From Streptomonospora wellingtoniae (GTDB lineage Bacteria > Actinomycetota > Actinomycetes > Streptosporangiales > Streptosporangiaceae): a stretch of 64,000 bases of DNA. Positions 28,088 through 37,045 of the stretch are shown one piece after another (positions within the stretch are counted from its first letter, which is position 1; every line of letters begins with the position of its first letter). The notes under the pieces are model-generated. The model worked only from the letters and a program-made list of their open reading frames with translations, did not search any database and was not told the origin of the DNA. Location: contig NZ_JAVREK010000014.1 of the NCBI RefSeq assembly GCF_031845375.1, positions 1-64,000 of the forward strand. The letters run 5' to 3'. Made by a program: the position numbers and the translations under genes.

Positions 28088-29632
28088 ATGCCCATGAGCC
28101 GCCCTTCCGAGCGCGAGATCACCGTTCTGGTACCGCCGCATCTCGACCCTCTCGCACCCGGAGACCCGGATTCGGTCGGACCCTATGTGCTCATCGGCCG
28201 CCTCGGCGCCGGCGGCACCGGAACGGTCTTCGCCGCGATCGACGCCAACGAGGCCAGCGGCGATCTGATGGCGGTGAAGGTGCTGCACCCCTGGTCGGCA
28301 GAGGAGCCGGAGGACCGCGCGCGCCTTCGGGAGCGGCTCGCTGCGCTGGCGGAGGTAGACGGGCGAACCTACGTGCCGCCGGTCGGCTTCGACGTCGGGG
28401 CCCGGCAGCCGTGGCTGGCCATGCCCTACGTGTCGGGCCTGCCGCTGGACGGCTTCGTGGGCGACCACGGCCCGCTGGGCCGGGGCCGTCTCATCGCCCT
28501 GGCGGCTGCACTGGGCGAGGTCCTGTCGGCGCTGCACATCAAGCAGGTCGCCCACGGCGATCTCACGCCCGACAACGTGCTGCTGAGCGGCCGAGGCCCG
28601 CGCGTGCTGGACTGCGCGCTACCGGGCGAGGGCGAGCTGCTGCGCCGCAACGCAGCACCGTGGACCGCTCCCGAGCGGCTGGACGGCGGCGAGCCCTCCT
28701 CGCCCGCCGACATCTTCTCCTGGGCGGCGATCGCCGTGTTCGCCGCGACCGGCAGGCCCCCGGTCGCGGAGGAGGGCGCCCCTGCGTCGGCCACACCGTG
28801 GCTGGAAGGCGTACCTGCGGAGATGCGCCCGATCGTGCGCCGCGCGCTCTCGGAGGACCCCCGCGACCGGCCCACGGTGCGCGAGGTGCTGGGGTCGACC
28901 ATCGCCGCGTGGGAGGCCATCAGCGGCTCGGACGCGGCGCCGGTGCAGGGAACGGCGGTCACCCAGGTCCTCTCGCGGGAGTGGCGGGGCGTCGTGGAGC
29001 CGGACCGGCTGCCGCGGCTGGTGCGTCTGGGCACCGACCGCGGCCGCTCCGCCGGACGCGGTCTGCTGATCGCCGGAGGCTCGGTGATTGCGCTGGCGCT
29101 GATCGGCGGCGGCGGATTCGCGGCTTTCGCCGCGGCCAACGGGCTCCTGCCCGGACCGGCCGAACCCGAGGCGTCGCCCTCGCCCTCGCCTTCGCCGTCC
29201 GCCTCGGTCGGCGGCCCGGAAGGACCGACGATCGTGCGGTTCGATCCGGCCGAGCAGGAGAACCCGGCGGACGGTCCGTGGGTGTACACGCAGGTGGAGC
29301 GCCGCCCTTCGGCGCCGGCCACACCTGCGGCCACCCTGGCTCCGGACGCCTGGAGCGAGCAGTGGCAGCCGGTCGGCGATGACGCCGAGCAGCAGGCTCT
29401 CATCACCGAGGAGACCGAGGTGCTCTGCGCCCGGTTCTGCGTTCCGGGTCCGGGCTACGTCGAGGACGACCGCGGCACCTTCCCGGTGGAGGGCCAGGAC
29501 TTCATCGACTACCTCGCCTGGGGCGGTCCGGTGGTCGCGGAGGTCGAGTTCGCCGAGCCCGGGGACGAGGGCGGCGACGGGCCGCGCGAGCTCACCCGCA
29601 TCGTCGAGGTCTATCCCACGCCGCCGGATTAG
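28088..29632 (+). CDS. membrane Ser/Thr kinase-like protein with altered catalytic motifs
   Basis: Predicted PknB-type receptor kinase of 514 residues. The kinase domain spans about 30-275: glycine loop LGAGGTGTV (39-47), Lys64 in AVKVL, catalytic loop HGDLTPDN (156-163, with Gly in place of Arg), DCA (175-177) where DFG is expected, and APE (194-196). A transmembrane helix spans about 325-350, followed by an SPSPSPSPS linker and an extracellular domain with a Cys pair (CARFC) but no PASTA repeats. Asp158, Asn163 and Asp175 remain, so activity is possible. The start could also be the ATG 6 bases downstream. It is divergent from the alaS cluster. Confidence 0.85.
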   Translation: MPMSRPSEREITVLVPPHLDPLAPGDPDSVGPYVLIGRLGAGGTGTVFAAIDANEASGDLMAVKVLHPWSAEEPEDRARLRERLAALAEVDGRTYVPPVGFDVGARQPWLAMPYVSGLPLDGFVGDHGPLGRGRLIALAAALGEVLSALHIKQVAHGDLTPDNVLLSGRGPRVLDCALPGEGELLRRNAAPWTAPERLDGGEPSSPADIFSWAAIAVFAATGRPPVAEEGAPASATPWLEGVPAEMRPIVRRALSEDPRDRPTVREVLGSTIAAWEAISGSDAAPVQGTAVTQVLSREWRGVVEPDRLPRLVRLGTDRGRSAGRGLLIAGGSVIALALIGGGGFAAFAAANGLLPGPAEPEASPSPSPSPSASVGGPEGPTIVRFDPAEQENPADGPWVYTQVERRPSAPATPAATLAPDAWSEQWQPVGDDAEQQALITEETEVLCARFCVPGPGYVEDDRGTFPVEGQDFIDYLAWGGPVVAEVEFAEPGDEGGDGPRELTRIVEVYPTPPD

Positions 29633-29677
29633 GGCCCGTGTTCGTGCTGCGGCCGCGCGGCGACCATCGCCACAGCA

Positions 29678-29742
29678 CCGTTGATCTTGTAGCCATCGTC
29701 ACTGGAAATCGTTTTACATCACGATAGCTACAAGATCGACGG
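29678..29742. repeat. 65-bp palindromic element, copy 1
   Basis: Two 22-base arms (29678-29699 and 29721-29742) pair with 2 mismatches around a 21-base centre. The arms contain GATCTTGTAGC / GCTACAAGATC. It lies between the convergent kinase and rarA genes, 45 bases past one stop and 28 past the other, so it can act as a two-way terminator. A second 65-bp copy lies at 48696-48760. Confidence 0.9.
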
Positions 29743-29770
29743 GGTTCGGGCGCTGCTGCGGCGGCCGGTC

Positions 29771-31111
29771 TCACCGCTCGCCGGGCCCGCCCGCCTCGCC
29801 GCGCAATACGCCCCTGATGCGCTGCAGGACCTCGCCGATCCTGCGCTCGGCGCCGTGGGTGGTCGGGGTGTAGTACTCGCGGCCCGCGAGTGCGTCGGGG
29901 ACGTACTGCTGGGCCGCGACCCCGCCGGGGTGGTCGTGGGCGTACTTGTAGCCGGCGCCGTGGCCGAGCTCGCGGGCGCCCTTGTAGTGGGCGTCGCGCA
30001 GATGCGCGGGCACGGGGCCGGCGCGCCCCTGGCGCACGTCGGCGATCGCGGTGTCGATCGCGCTGATCACGGCGTTGGACTTGGGCGCCAGGGCGATGTG
30101 CACCACCGCCTGGGCGAGGTTGATCCGCGCCTCGGGCAGGCCGATCAGCTCCACCGCCTGTGCGGCGGCGACCGCGGCCTGCAGGGCCGTGGGGTCGGCC
30201 AGGCCCACGTCCTCGCTGGCGTGCACCACGACGCGGCGGGCGATGAAGCGGGGGTCCTCGCCGGCCTCGATCATCCGGGCCAGGTAGTGCAGGGCGGCGT
30301 CGGGGTCGCTGCCGCGCATGCTCTTGATGAAGGCGCTGATGACGTCGTAGTGCTGGTCGCCGGTGCGGTCGTAGCGCACGGCGTGGCGGTCGACGGCGCG
30401 CTCGATGTCGGCGGCGCTGATCTCCGTGCGGTCGCCGGCGACCAGTGCGGCGGCCTCCAGATAGGTCAGCGCGCGGCGCGCGTCGCCCCCGGCGAGGCGC
30501 ACGAGGTGGTCGGCGGCGTCGCCGGCCAGCGTGTAGCGCCCGCCCAGGCCGCGCTCGTCGCGCAGGGCGGCGTCGACGACACCGCGCACGTCCTCGTCGG
30601 TCAGCGACTCCAGGCTCAGCAGCAGCGAGCGCGACAGCAGCGGGCTGATCACGGAGAAGAACGGGTTCTCGGTGGTGGCGCCGATGAAGCTGACCCAGCG
30701 GTTCTCCACGGCGGGCAGCAGGGCGTCCTGCTGGGTCTTGCTGAAGCGGTGCACCTCGTCGACGAACAGCAGTGTGCGGGTGCCGCGCATGCCCATCTGG
30801 CGGCGGGCGTCCTCGATGACGGCGCGGACGTCCTTGACCCCGGCGCTGACGGCCGACAGCTCCACGAACCGGCGCTGAGTGACCCGGCTGACGACGGTGG
30901 CCAAGGTCGTCTTGCCGGTGCCGGGCGGGCCCCACAGAAAGAGCGACATCGGTGCGTCGTCCTCGACCAGGCGGCGCAGCGGGCTGCCCTCGCCCAGCAG
31001 GTGGGCCTGGCCCGCGACCTCGTCCAGGGTGCGCGGGCGCATGCGTACGGCGAGCGGCTCCTGGCCGCGCTGCGCTTCGGCGCCGGCGTCGTCGAACAGT
31101 GTTTCGGACAC
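29771..31111 (-). CDS. rarA: replication-associated recombination protein A (RarA/MgsA)
   Basis: AAA+ ATPase that acts at stalled replication forks. It has 446 residues: Walker A GPPGTGKT at 61-68, Walker B LLFVDEVHRF, sensor 1 FIGATTENP, then the C-terminal tetramerisation domain with SAFIKSMRGSDPDAALHYLARMI and AHLRDAHYKGARELGHG. It ends 28 bases from the palindromic element and lies 58 bp after the SpoIIE phosphatase gene on the same strand. Confidence 0.95.
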   Translation of the reverse strand: MSETLFDDAGAEAQRGQEPLAVRMRPRTLDEVAGQAHLLGEGSPLRRLVEDDAPMSLFLWGPPGTGKTTLATVVSRVTQRRFVELSAVSAGVKDVRAVIEDARRQMGMRGTRTLLFVDEVHRFSKTQQDALLPAVENRWVSFIGATTENPFFSVISPLLSRSLLLSLESLTDEDVRGVVDAALRDERGLGGRYTLAGDAADHLVRLAGGDARRALTYLEAAALVAGDRTEISAADIERAVDRHAVRYDRTGDQHYDVISAFIKSMRGSDPDAALHYLARMIEAGEDPRFIARRVVVHASEDVGLADPTALQAAVAAAQAVELIGLPEARINLAQAVVHIALAPKSNAVISAIDTAIADVRQGRAGPVPAHLRDAHYKGARELGHGAGYKYAHDHPGGVAAQQYVPDALAGREYYTPTTHGAERRIGEVLQRIRGVLRGEAGGPGER

Positions 31112-31169
31112 GCTTCCCAGCCTAAGCGAGCACGCCGGGCGGCCGCAGCGCGCGGGCGGGCCGGTGTGC

Positions 31170-33197
31170 TCAGCCGGGGCCGTTCATCCGCACGATGAGC
31201 AGGGCGATGTCGTCGCCGCGCCCGGCCGGGGTGAGGCCGATGAGGGAGGCCGCGGCGCCTTCGACGTCCTCGGCGCGGCCGCGCAGGTTCTCGCCGACGA
31301 TGCGCAGCCCTTCGTCCATGGGCATCCCCGAGCTCTCCACGAGCCCGTCGGAGCACATCAGCAGCGTGTCCCCGGCCCGCAGCCGGCGGGTGGTCACCGG
31401 GTACTTGCTGTCGGAGTCGACGCCCACCGGCGGGCCGGTTTCGGGTTCCCACAGGTCGTAGGAGTCGGCGGTGGCGATGACGGCGGGCGGCTGGCCGGCC
31501 CATGCGGCCTGCATCTCCCCGTTGTCGAGGTCGAGCACGAGGTAGCCGCAGGTGGCGAAGACGATCTCGCCGGTCTCGGAGAGGAGGCGGTTGGTCTCGG
31601 CGACCACGGCGCCCGGGTCGACCTGGTTGCTGGCGTAGGCGCGGAAGGCCACGCGGATCTGGCCCATGGCGGCCGCGGCCTCGACGCCGTGGCCCTGGAC
31701 GTCTCCCACGACCAGGCCGACGCGGCGCCCGGGCAGGCGGATGACGTCGTAGAAGTCGCCGCACACCCGCCAGCCGGCGCGGGCCGGCAGGTAGCGCACG
31801 GCGATGCCGAGCTCGTCGAACCGGGCGATCTGGGGCGGCAGCATGCGGCGCTGGATGGCGTCGGCGAGCTGGAGCTCCTCCTGCTGGCGGCGCACGCGCT
31901 GCAAGGCCTGGCCGGCCAGCCCGGCGAGGGTGAGCATGAGGGCCCGCTCGTCGGGTGTGGCGTGGTGGGGTTCCCCCCAGGAGACCTGCCAGACGCCCAG
32001 CGCCACGCGGCGGTCACCGAAGATGGGGATGGTCGCCCACGACTGGGCGCTGGTGCGGTGCAGGAACTCGGCGACGGCGGGGAAGCGCTCGAGGATCTCG
32101 GCGCGGCTCTCGAAGAACCGGGGCTGGCGGTCGGAGACGACGGCGCCGACGGGGTGGGCGATGTCGGACGCGTCGTGCTCCTCGGCCAGGCCCATGGGGC
32201 CGGCGTCGTCCTCCGGCGGAGCCGGAGAGGGGCGCAGGCTGCCCTCCTCGACGAGCATGACCGCGGCGCCCGCTCCGCCGAAGATCGGCGCGAACTCGTC
32301 GGTGAGCAGCCCGGTGACCTCTTCGACGGTGGTCGCTGAGACGAGTTTGGCGGCGAGGTCGGTGACCTGGCGCCCCTGGGCGGCCTCGATGCGGCGGCGG
32401 TCGGCCAGGCGGCGGATGAGCTGGACGTGCTCGGTGACGTCGTCGATGGTGCCGACGAGGCGGGGATGGTCGCCGGGTATGTAGCGGGCGCGGGCGTGCA
32501 GCGAGCGCTCGTCGCCGAGGTGGTCGAACATGCGGAAGCGCTGCTCGTAGTCGCGTCCCTGATGGGAGGCCTCGATGGCGTCGCGGACGCGGGCGATGTC
32601 GTCGCGGTGGACGCGGGCGAGAAGCTCGTCCAGCCCGCGGGCGTCGCCCGCCAGCAGCCGACCCAGCGGCGAGGGGCCGAACAGCTCCTGGAGCCGGCCG
32701 GAGCGCAGGTCGAGCGTCCACAGTGCGGTGTCGGCGTTCTCGGTGCGCAGCTCGCTGATGACGCGGAGGGTCTCCTCCTCGCGCAGCGGTTCGCGGAACA
32801 CGACGACGACGCCCGCGGGCTTGCCGTCGGACGCGGTCGCGGGCAGCGCGCGGGCTTCGGCGACGATGCGGTGGGACGCCCCGCCGTAGTCCGCCGAGAC
32901 GAGGGCGCGCTGGTGGACCGGTGCGCCGCCGAGCGCGGCCCGGTGCAGCTTCCACGCCGACTCGGGGTCGGCACGGTCGCACACCTCGGGCCAGGGCCGG
33001 CCGAGGACCTCGTCCTGCGTCCGCCCGGTGAACTCGGTGAACGCGTGGTTGGCGAGCGTGACGCCGCCCGCGCGATCGGCCACGACCATGGCGGCCGGGG
33101 CCGTGCCGAATCCGACGCCGGCCCGCTGAAGCTGTTCACCCCCGGACATCGCCGAAGCACCGGCGACGCCGTCGGTAGAGCCGGTTGCACCGTTCAC
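31170..33197 (-). CDS. PAS/GAF-domain SpoIIE-type Ser/Thr phosphatase
   Basis: 675-residue soluble signalling protein. An N-terminal PAS domain (MVVADRAGGVTLANHAFTEFTGRTQDEVLG) is followed by a second PAS/PAC segment (about 165-260), a GAF domain (about 280-430) and a C-terminal PP2C-like SpoIIE domain with metal-binding Asp in CGDFYDVIRLPGRRVGLVVGDVQGHG and CSDGLVES. Such proteins usually dephosphorylate anti-sigma-factor antagonists in response to a sensed signal; the partner is not in this window. GTG start at 33197. Confidence 0.9.
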   Translation of the reverse strand: MNGATGSTDGVAGASAMSGGEQLQRAGVGFGTAPAAMVVADRAGGVTLANHAFTEFTGRTQDEVLGRPWPEVCDRADPESAWKLHRAALGGAPVHQRALVSADYGGASHRIVAEARALPATASDGKPAGVVVVFREPLREEETLRVISELRTENADTALWTLDLRSGRLQELFGPSPLGRLLAGDARGLDELLARVHRDDIARVRDAIEASHQGRDYEQRFRMFDHLGDERSLHARARYIPGDHPRLVGTIDDVTEHVQLIRRLADRRRIEAAQGRQVTDLAAKLVSATTVEEVTGLLTDEFAPIFGGAGAAVMLVEEGSLRPSPAPPEDDAGPMGLAEEHDASDIAHPVGAVVSDRQPRFFESRAEILERFPAVAEFLHRTSAQSWATIPIFGDRRVALGVWQVSWGEPHHATPDERALMLTLAGLAGQALQRVRRQQEELQLADAIQRRMLPPQIARFDELGIAVRYLPARAGWRVCGDFYDVIRLPGRRVGLVVGDVQGHGVEAAAAMGQIRVAFRAYASNQVDPGAVVAETNRLLSETGEIVFATCGYLVLDLDNGEMQAAWAGQPPAVIATADSYDLWEPETGPPVGVDSDSKYPVTTRRLRAGDTLLMCSDGLVESSGMPMDEGLRIVGENLRGRAEDVEGAAASLIGLTPAGRGDDIALLIVRMNGPG

Positions 33198-33575
33198 GAA
33201 TAGATCATCCCTGTATCGTCACAGACGTCCTTTTCGCGCAATTGCGCGCTCCTCCCGGGGACATCCGATTCGGCTCAGTCTAGCCAGATCACCGCCCGTC
33301 CGTGCAGGTGAAGGATGGCTTGCCCGAGGTGTACCCTGCACCCCTTTTACTCCTGCGATCCTGCGCACCATTCGGCACACGGGAATACAAAAAACAACAC
33401 GAGCGCCAGGAATGCCAACGAATCACACGGCCCCACCCCGTGACATTCGGCGAATCGTTACGCTCGCGTGACCATCGCCGCATATCTGCGTAAAGTCCGC
33501 CTCCAGCCTAAACCACTGATCACCACGCGCTTCGCGCCACGGGACCGCGAGGAAAGACCGGCCTAAAATTCGGTC
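33198..33575. promoter_or_regulatory. 378-bp divergent region upstream of SpoIIE phosphatase and zinc-finger gene
   Basis: AT-richer than its surroundings. A perfect 14-base palindrome, CGCGCAATTGCGCG (33235-33248), lies about 40 bases before the phosphatase start and may be an operator. At the right edge TAAAAT (33564-33569) is positioned as a -10 for the zinc-finger gene. No longer ORF in this stretch looks real. Confidence 0.5.
33564..33569 (+). promoter_or_regulatory. -10 box placed for a leaderless transcript
   Basis: TAAAAT ends 6 bases before the ATG at 33576. Transcription would start at or next to the start codon. No ribosome-binding site lies at the usual distance before that ATG, which fits leaderless translation. 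Confidence 0.55.
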
Positions 33576-33716
33576 ATGCGTGAACCATCAACACGAACCG
33601 GGCCCGTCCTCGGGAGCGCACTCATCGTCCGCAACTGGACCTGCCGCCTCTGCACCTACAGCAACCCCGACAGCGAGGACATCTGCTGCCAGCGCTGCGG
33701 CGCCGCGAAGAAGTAG
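33576..33716 (+). CDS. 46-residue RanBP2-like zinc-finger protein
   Basis: Small gene easily missed by gene finders. Residues 21-41 read W-T-C-R-L-C-T-Y-S-N, then seven residues, then C-Q-R-C: Trp21, Cys23, Cys26, Asn30, Cys38 and Cys41 match the RanBP2-type pattern WxCxxCxxxN...CxxC with one extra residue before the second pair. A basic GAAKK tail follows. RanBP2 fingers bind single-stranded RNA or ubiquitin in eukaryotes; small bacterial versions are mostly uncharacterised, so the partner here is unknown. There is no Shine-Dalgarno; a -10 box 6 bases upstream suggests leaderless expression. Confidence 0.75.
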   Translation: MREPSTRTGPVLGSALIVRNWTCRLCTYSNPDSEDICCQRCGAAKK

Positions 33717-34079
33717 AGCGCCGCCGCGCACATTAGCGCACCCCGCGGACCCCCGGAAAGCCCTGCACACACTGCTCGGACGGCGTGTCCCGGTGCAGGG
33801 TCGCACCCGGCCGTGCCGCCCCGGCCCCCGAAGAACGGCCCGTTGCCCGCACCCGTCGGCCGTCCAGCGCGCGGCGCCCCCGCACGATCTCCCGCACCGT
33901 TCGGCCTCCTGCGCGACGGCGCGCGGTACCGGGACCCACGAACGGCCGGCGGTGCGGACCCCCGCCTTCCCCGAACGGCGCCGCGCCGGATGCGCGCGAC
34001 GGCGGGACCGCGTCGGCTCTGCGCGAAGCGCCCGGGGACGCGCGGGTCCCCGGGCGGATGATCGTCTAGCCGGCGCCGG
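33717..34079. other. 363-bp gap between zinc-finger gene and aspS
   Basis: Very GC-rich, with overlapping open frames in several phases but none with family features. It holds a hairpin at 33761-33800 (8-base arms CCCTGCAC / GTGCAGGG with a further inner stem), possibly ending the zinc-finger transcript, and the aspS terminator at 34029-34056. Confidence 0.5.
34029..34056 (-). terminator. aspS terminator hairpin
   Basis: A perfect 11-base stem (34029-34039 with 34046-34056) and 6-base loop lie 24 bases after the aspS stop. No T-run follows, as is common for actinobacterial terminators. Confidence 0.55.
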
Positions 34080-35819
34080 TCAGACCCCGTCCTCCTCGGG
34101 GACGAAGTCCACGCCCGCCTCTTCCCGCTGGTCGGGCGTGATCTGTGTGGGCGCCCCGGTGAGCGGGTCGCCGCCGGAAGCGGTCTTGGGGAAGGCGATG
34201 ACCTCGCGGATCGATTCCGCGCTGGTCAGGTGCGCGATGATCCGGTCCCAGCCGAAGGCGATGCCGCCGTGCGGCGGAGGGCCGAACTGGAAGGCGTCCA
34301 GCAGGAATCCGAACTTCGACTCGGCCGACTCCTTGCTGATACCGAGCGCCTCGAATACGCGCTGCTGCATTTCGCCGCGGTGGATACGGATCGACCCGCC
34401 ACCGATCTCGCTGCCGTTGCAGACCATGTCGTAGGCGTAGGCCAGGGCGTTGGCGGGGTCCTGGTCGAAGGTGTCCGCCCACTCCGGCTTCGGCGCGGTG
34501 AAGGGGTGGTGCACCGGAGTCCAGCCGCCGTCGCCGTCCTCCTCGAACATGGGCGCGTCCACGATCCACAGGAAGGACCACTGCGACGTGTCGATCAGAC
34601 CCAGCCGGTTGCCGATCTCCAATCGGGCCGCACCGAGCAGTTCCTGGGAGGGCCGCCGAGCGCCGGCGGCGAAGAAGACGGCGTCGCCCGGAGCCGCGCC
34701 CACGGCCTCGGCCAGCCCGGCCCGTTCGGTCTCGGAGAGGTTCTTGGCGACCGGGCCGCCCAGCGATCCGTCCTCCTGGACGAGCACGTAGGCCAGGCCC
34801 TTGGCGCCGCGCGCCTTGGCCCAGTCCTGCCAGCCGTCCAGCTCCTTGCGGGTCTGCGAGGCACCGCCGGGCATGACCACAGCGCCGACGTAGGGAGCCT
34901 GGAACACGCGGAAGGAGGTGTCGGCGAAGAACACCGTCAGCTCCGTCAGCTCCCGACCGAACCGCAGGTCGGGCTTGTCGGAGCCGAAGCGGGCCATCGC
35001 CTCGAAGAAGGGCATGCGCGGCAGCGGCGTAGGGACGTCGTAACCCAGCACGTCGCGCCACAGTCGCACGACGAGGTCCTCGGCGACGCCGATGACGTCG
35101 TCCTGGTCGACGAAGCTCATCTCCAGGTCGATCTGGGTGAACTCGGGCTGCCGGTCGGCCCGGAAGTCCTCATCGCGGAAGCACCGGGCGATCTGGTAAT
35201 AGCGCTCCATGCCGCCGACCATCAGCAGCTGCTTGAACAGCTGCGGCGACTGCGGCAGCGCGTACCAGTGGCCGGGCTGCAGGCGCACCGGCACCAGGAA
35301 GTCGCGCGCGCCCTCGGGAGTCGAGCGGGTCAGGTAAGGGGTCTCGACGTTGACGAACCCGTGGTCGCGCATCACGTCGTGCACGACGTAGCCCGCCTGG
35401 GAGCGCACCCGCAGTGCCGAGGCCGTCTCCGGTCGGCGCATGTCCAGATAGCGGTAGCGCAGGCGCGTCTCCTCCGAGATCTCCTGGGAACCGTCGAGCG
35501 GGAAGGGCAGCGGGGCCGACTCGCTGAGGACCTCGATCTCGTCGGCGACGACCTCGACCCCGCCGGTGGCGATCTCGGGGTTCTCGTTGCCCTCGGGACG
35601 CACCCGGACCCTGCCGGTGACCTTGATGCAGTACTCGGCGCGCAGGTCGTGGGCCAGGTCGTCCTCGCGGACGACCACCTGGACGACGCCCGAGGCTTCG
35701 CGGAGGTCGAGGAAGACGACGCCGCCGTGGTCGCGCCGGCGGGCGACCCACCCGGCCAGGACGACGGTCGCGTCTGCATGCTCGGCGCGTAGGGCGCCGG
35801 CGTCATGCGTGCGGATCAA
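34080..35819 (-). CDS. aspS: aspartyl-tRNA synthetase
   Basis: Class II synthetase of 579 residues: N-terminal OB-fold anticodon-binding domain (VVLAGWVARRRDHGGVVFLDLREASG), catalytic core with motif 2 FRDEDFRADRQPEFTQIDLEMSF, a GAD insertion, and motif 3 GGIAFGWDRIIAHL. The start is TTG at 35819 with AAGGAG 7 bases upstream. Many actinobacterial versions also charge tRNA-Asn (non-discriminating); that cannot be decided here because no gatCAB or asnS is in view. Confidence 0.96.
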   Translation of the reverse strand: MIRTHDAGALRAEHADATVVLAGWVARRRDHGGVVFLDLREASGVVQVVVREDDLAHDLRAEYCIKVTGRVRVRPEGNENPEIATGGVEVVADEIEVLSESAPLPFPLDGSQEISEETRLRYRYLDMRRPETASALRVRSQAGYVVHDVMRDHGFVNVETPYLTRSTPEGARDFLVPVRLQPGHWYALPQSPQLFKQLLMVGGMERYYQIARCFRDEDFRADRQPEFTQIDLEMSFVDQDDVIGVAEDLVVRLWRDVLGYDVPTPLPRMPFFEAMARFGSDKPDLRFGRELTELTVFFADTSFRVFQAPYVGAVVMPGGASQTRKELDGWQDWAKARGAKGLAYVLVQEDGSLGGPVAKNLSETERAGLAEAVGAAPGDAVFFAAGARRPSQELLGAARLEIGNRLGLIDTSQWSFLWIVDAPMFEEDGDGGWTPVHHPFTAPKPEWADTFDQDPANALAYAYDMVCNGSEIGGGSIRIHRGEMQQRVFEALGISKESAESKFGFLLDAFQFGPPPHGGIAFGWDRIIAHLTSAESIREVIAFPKTASGGDPLTGAPTQITPDQREEAGVDFVPEEDGV

Positions 35820-36060
35820 CGGAGTTCTCCTTCAGGTGTCTCAGGTACCTACTCATCTTGCCTGACCTGCGTGCCGGTTCGGCCCTGCTGCCGGCCGGCG
35901 CAGCCGGGGCCCGTGGGGTCGGTCGGCCGGTGCCGCGGTCGGTGCGGAGCAGGCGGGGTCGGTGTCCGACGTGCCCACCGGTGGCGGCCCGCGGGTGCGG
36001 GCTGCTGATCCCGCGCGCCGACCGGGGCGATCGGCGCAGCGCACATCGGTCGCGGGCAGG

Positions 36061-36747
36061 TCAGCGCCCCGGGATATCTCCGAGGAACGGATTGGTCGCG
36101 CGCTCACGGGCGATGGTGGTCTGCGGCCCGTGGCCGGGGCGGACGCCGGTGGTGTCGGCCCAGTCGCTGCAGACGCGCTCCAGGCTGCGCATGATCTCGC
36201 CGTGGTCGCCGCCGGGGAAGTCCGTGCGGCCGATGGAGCCGGCGAAGAGGAGGTCGCCGGTGAACAGGATCGGCTCCGCGCCGCCGGGTGCCAGGCCGTA
36301 GCACACCGATCCGGGCGTGTGGCCGGGTACGTGCTCGACGCGAAGCTCCATGCCGGCGAGCGCGAGGGTCTCGCCGCCGGCGAGCTCGCGCAGGTCGTCG
36401 GGCTCCTCCAGGCCGACCTGGCCCAGCAGCGCCGAAAGCTGGGCGGCCAGGGCGGGGTCGAGCCCTTTGGCGGGGTCGGTCAGCAGCGGCCGGTCGGCGG
36501 CGTGCACGTAGACGGGGACGCCGTGGTCGCGTGCGACCTCGGTCGCCGACCAGACGTGGTCGAAGTGGCCGTGGGTCAGCAGTACCGCCGCGGGCGTCAG
36601 CCCGTGCTCGGCCAAGAGGGCGGAGAGCTGCCCGGCGGCGTCCTGGCCGGGGTCGACGACCACGCACTCCGCTCCCCGATCCGCGGCCGCGGCGACCACG
36701 TAGCAGTTCGCGGCGAGCGGCCCGGCTGGGAATGCGGAGATGAACAC
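36061..36747 (-). CDS. metallo-beta-lactamase-fold hydrolase (glyoxalase II-like)
   Basis: 228 residues with the metal motif THGHFDH, the downstream His in VPGHTPGSVCY, Asp in FTGDLLFAGSIGRTDFPGGDH and the last His in RPGHGPQTTI. This is the pattern of small glyoxalase II-type thiolester hydrolases. The GTG at 36747 was chosen because FISAFPAGPLAANCYVV is the usual N-terminus; GAGAGGAAG lies somewhat far upstream. It lies between aspS and the divergent DUF349 gene. The substrate is not known. Confidence 0.85.
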   Translation of the reverse strand: MFISAFPAGPLAANCYVVAAAADRGAECVVVDPGQDAAGQLSALLAEHGLTPAAVLLTHGHFDHVWSATEVARDHGVPVYVHAADRPLLTDPAKGLDPALAAQLSALLGQVGLEEPDDLRELAGGETLALAGMELRVEHVPGHTPGSVCYGLAPGGAEPILFTGDLLFAGSIGRTDFPGGDHGEIMRSLERVCSDWADTTGVRPGHGPQTTIARERATNPFLGDIPGR

Positions 36748-36929
36748 GGTGAGCGCTGACTTCCTCTCGAACGTCCTGCCTGGCGGGCGCGGAGGGCGGC
36801 CGCCGAACCGCGTCCCCGCCAAACCGAGCCTACCGAGGCGCGGGCCCAGCGGCGACCGGGTTGCGCCCTCCCGGGCGCACGTATAGCGCCGTCACATCAC
36901 CATTCGATCACCGCCAGACTCACGACTCT

Positions 36930-36957
36930 TTGCCAAACGGCCCGTCAGTGTCATATT
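36930..36957 (+). promoter_or_regulatory. possible promoter for the DUF349 gene
   Basis: TTGCCA (36930-36935) and CATATT (36952-36957) are separated by 16 bases in an AT-richer patch. The -35 is good and the -10 only moderate. Confidence 0.4.
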
Positions 36958-37045
36958 GGTCGCGTCGCACCCGTCCGGTGTGTCCGGACGGCATGCCTCG
37001 ATACGGCTCAGGCCGTTGATGTGCGACGACGCTGACAGGAGGCGG

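Noticed and set aside
33785..34069. 94-codon plus-strand ORF after the zinc-finger gene
   Set aside because: Arg/Pro/Ala-rich composition, no ribosome site, overlapping open frames in other phases; it runs through the aspS terminator.
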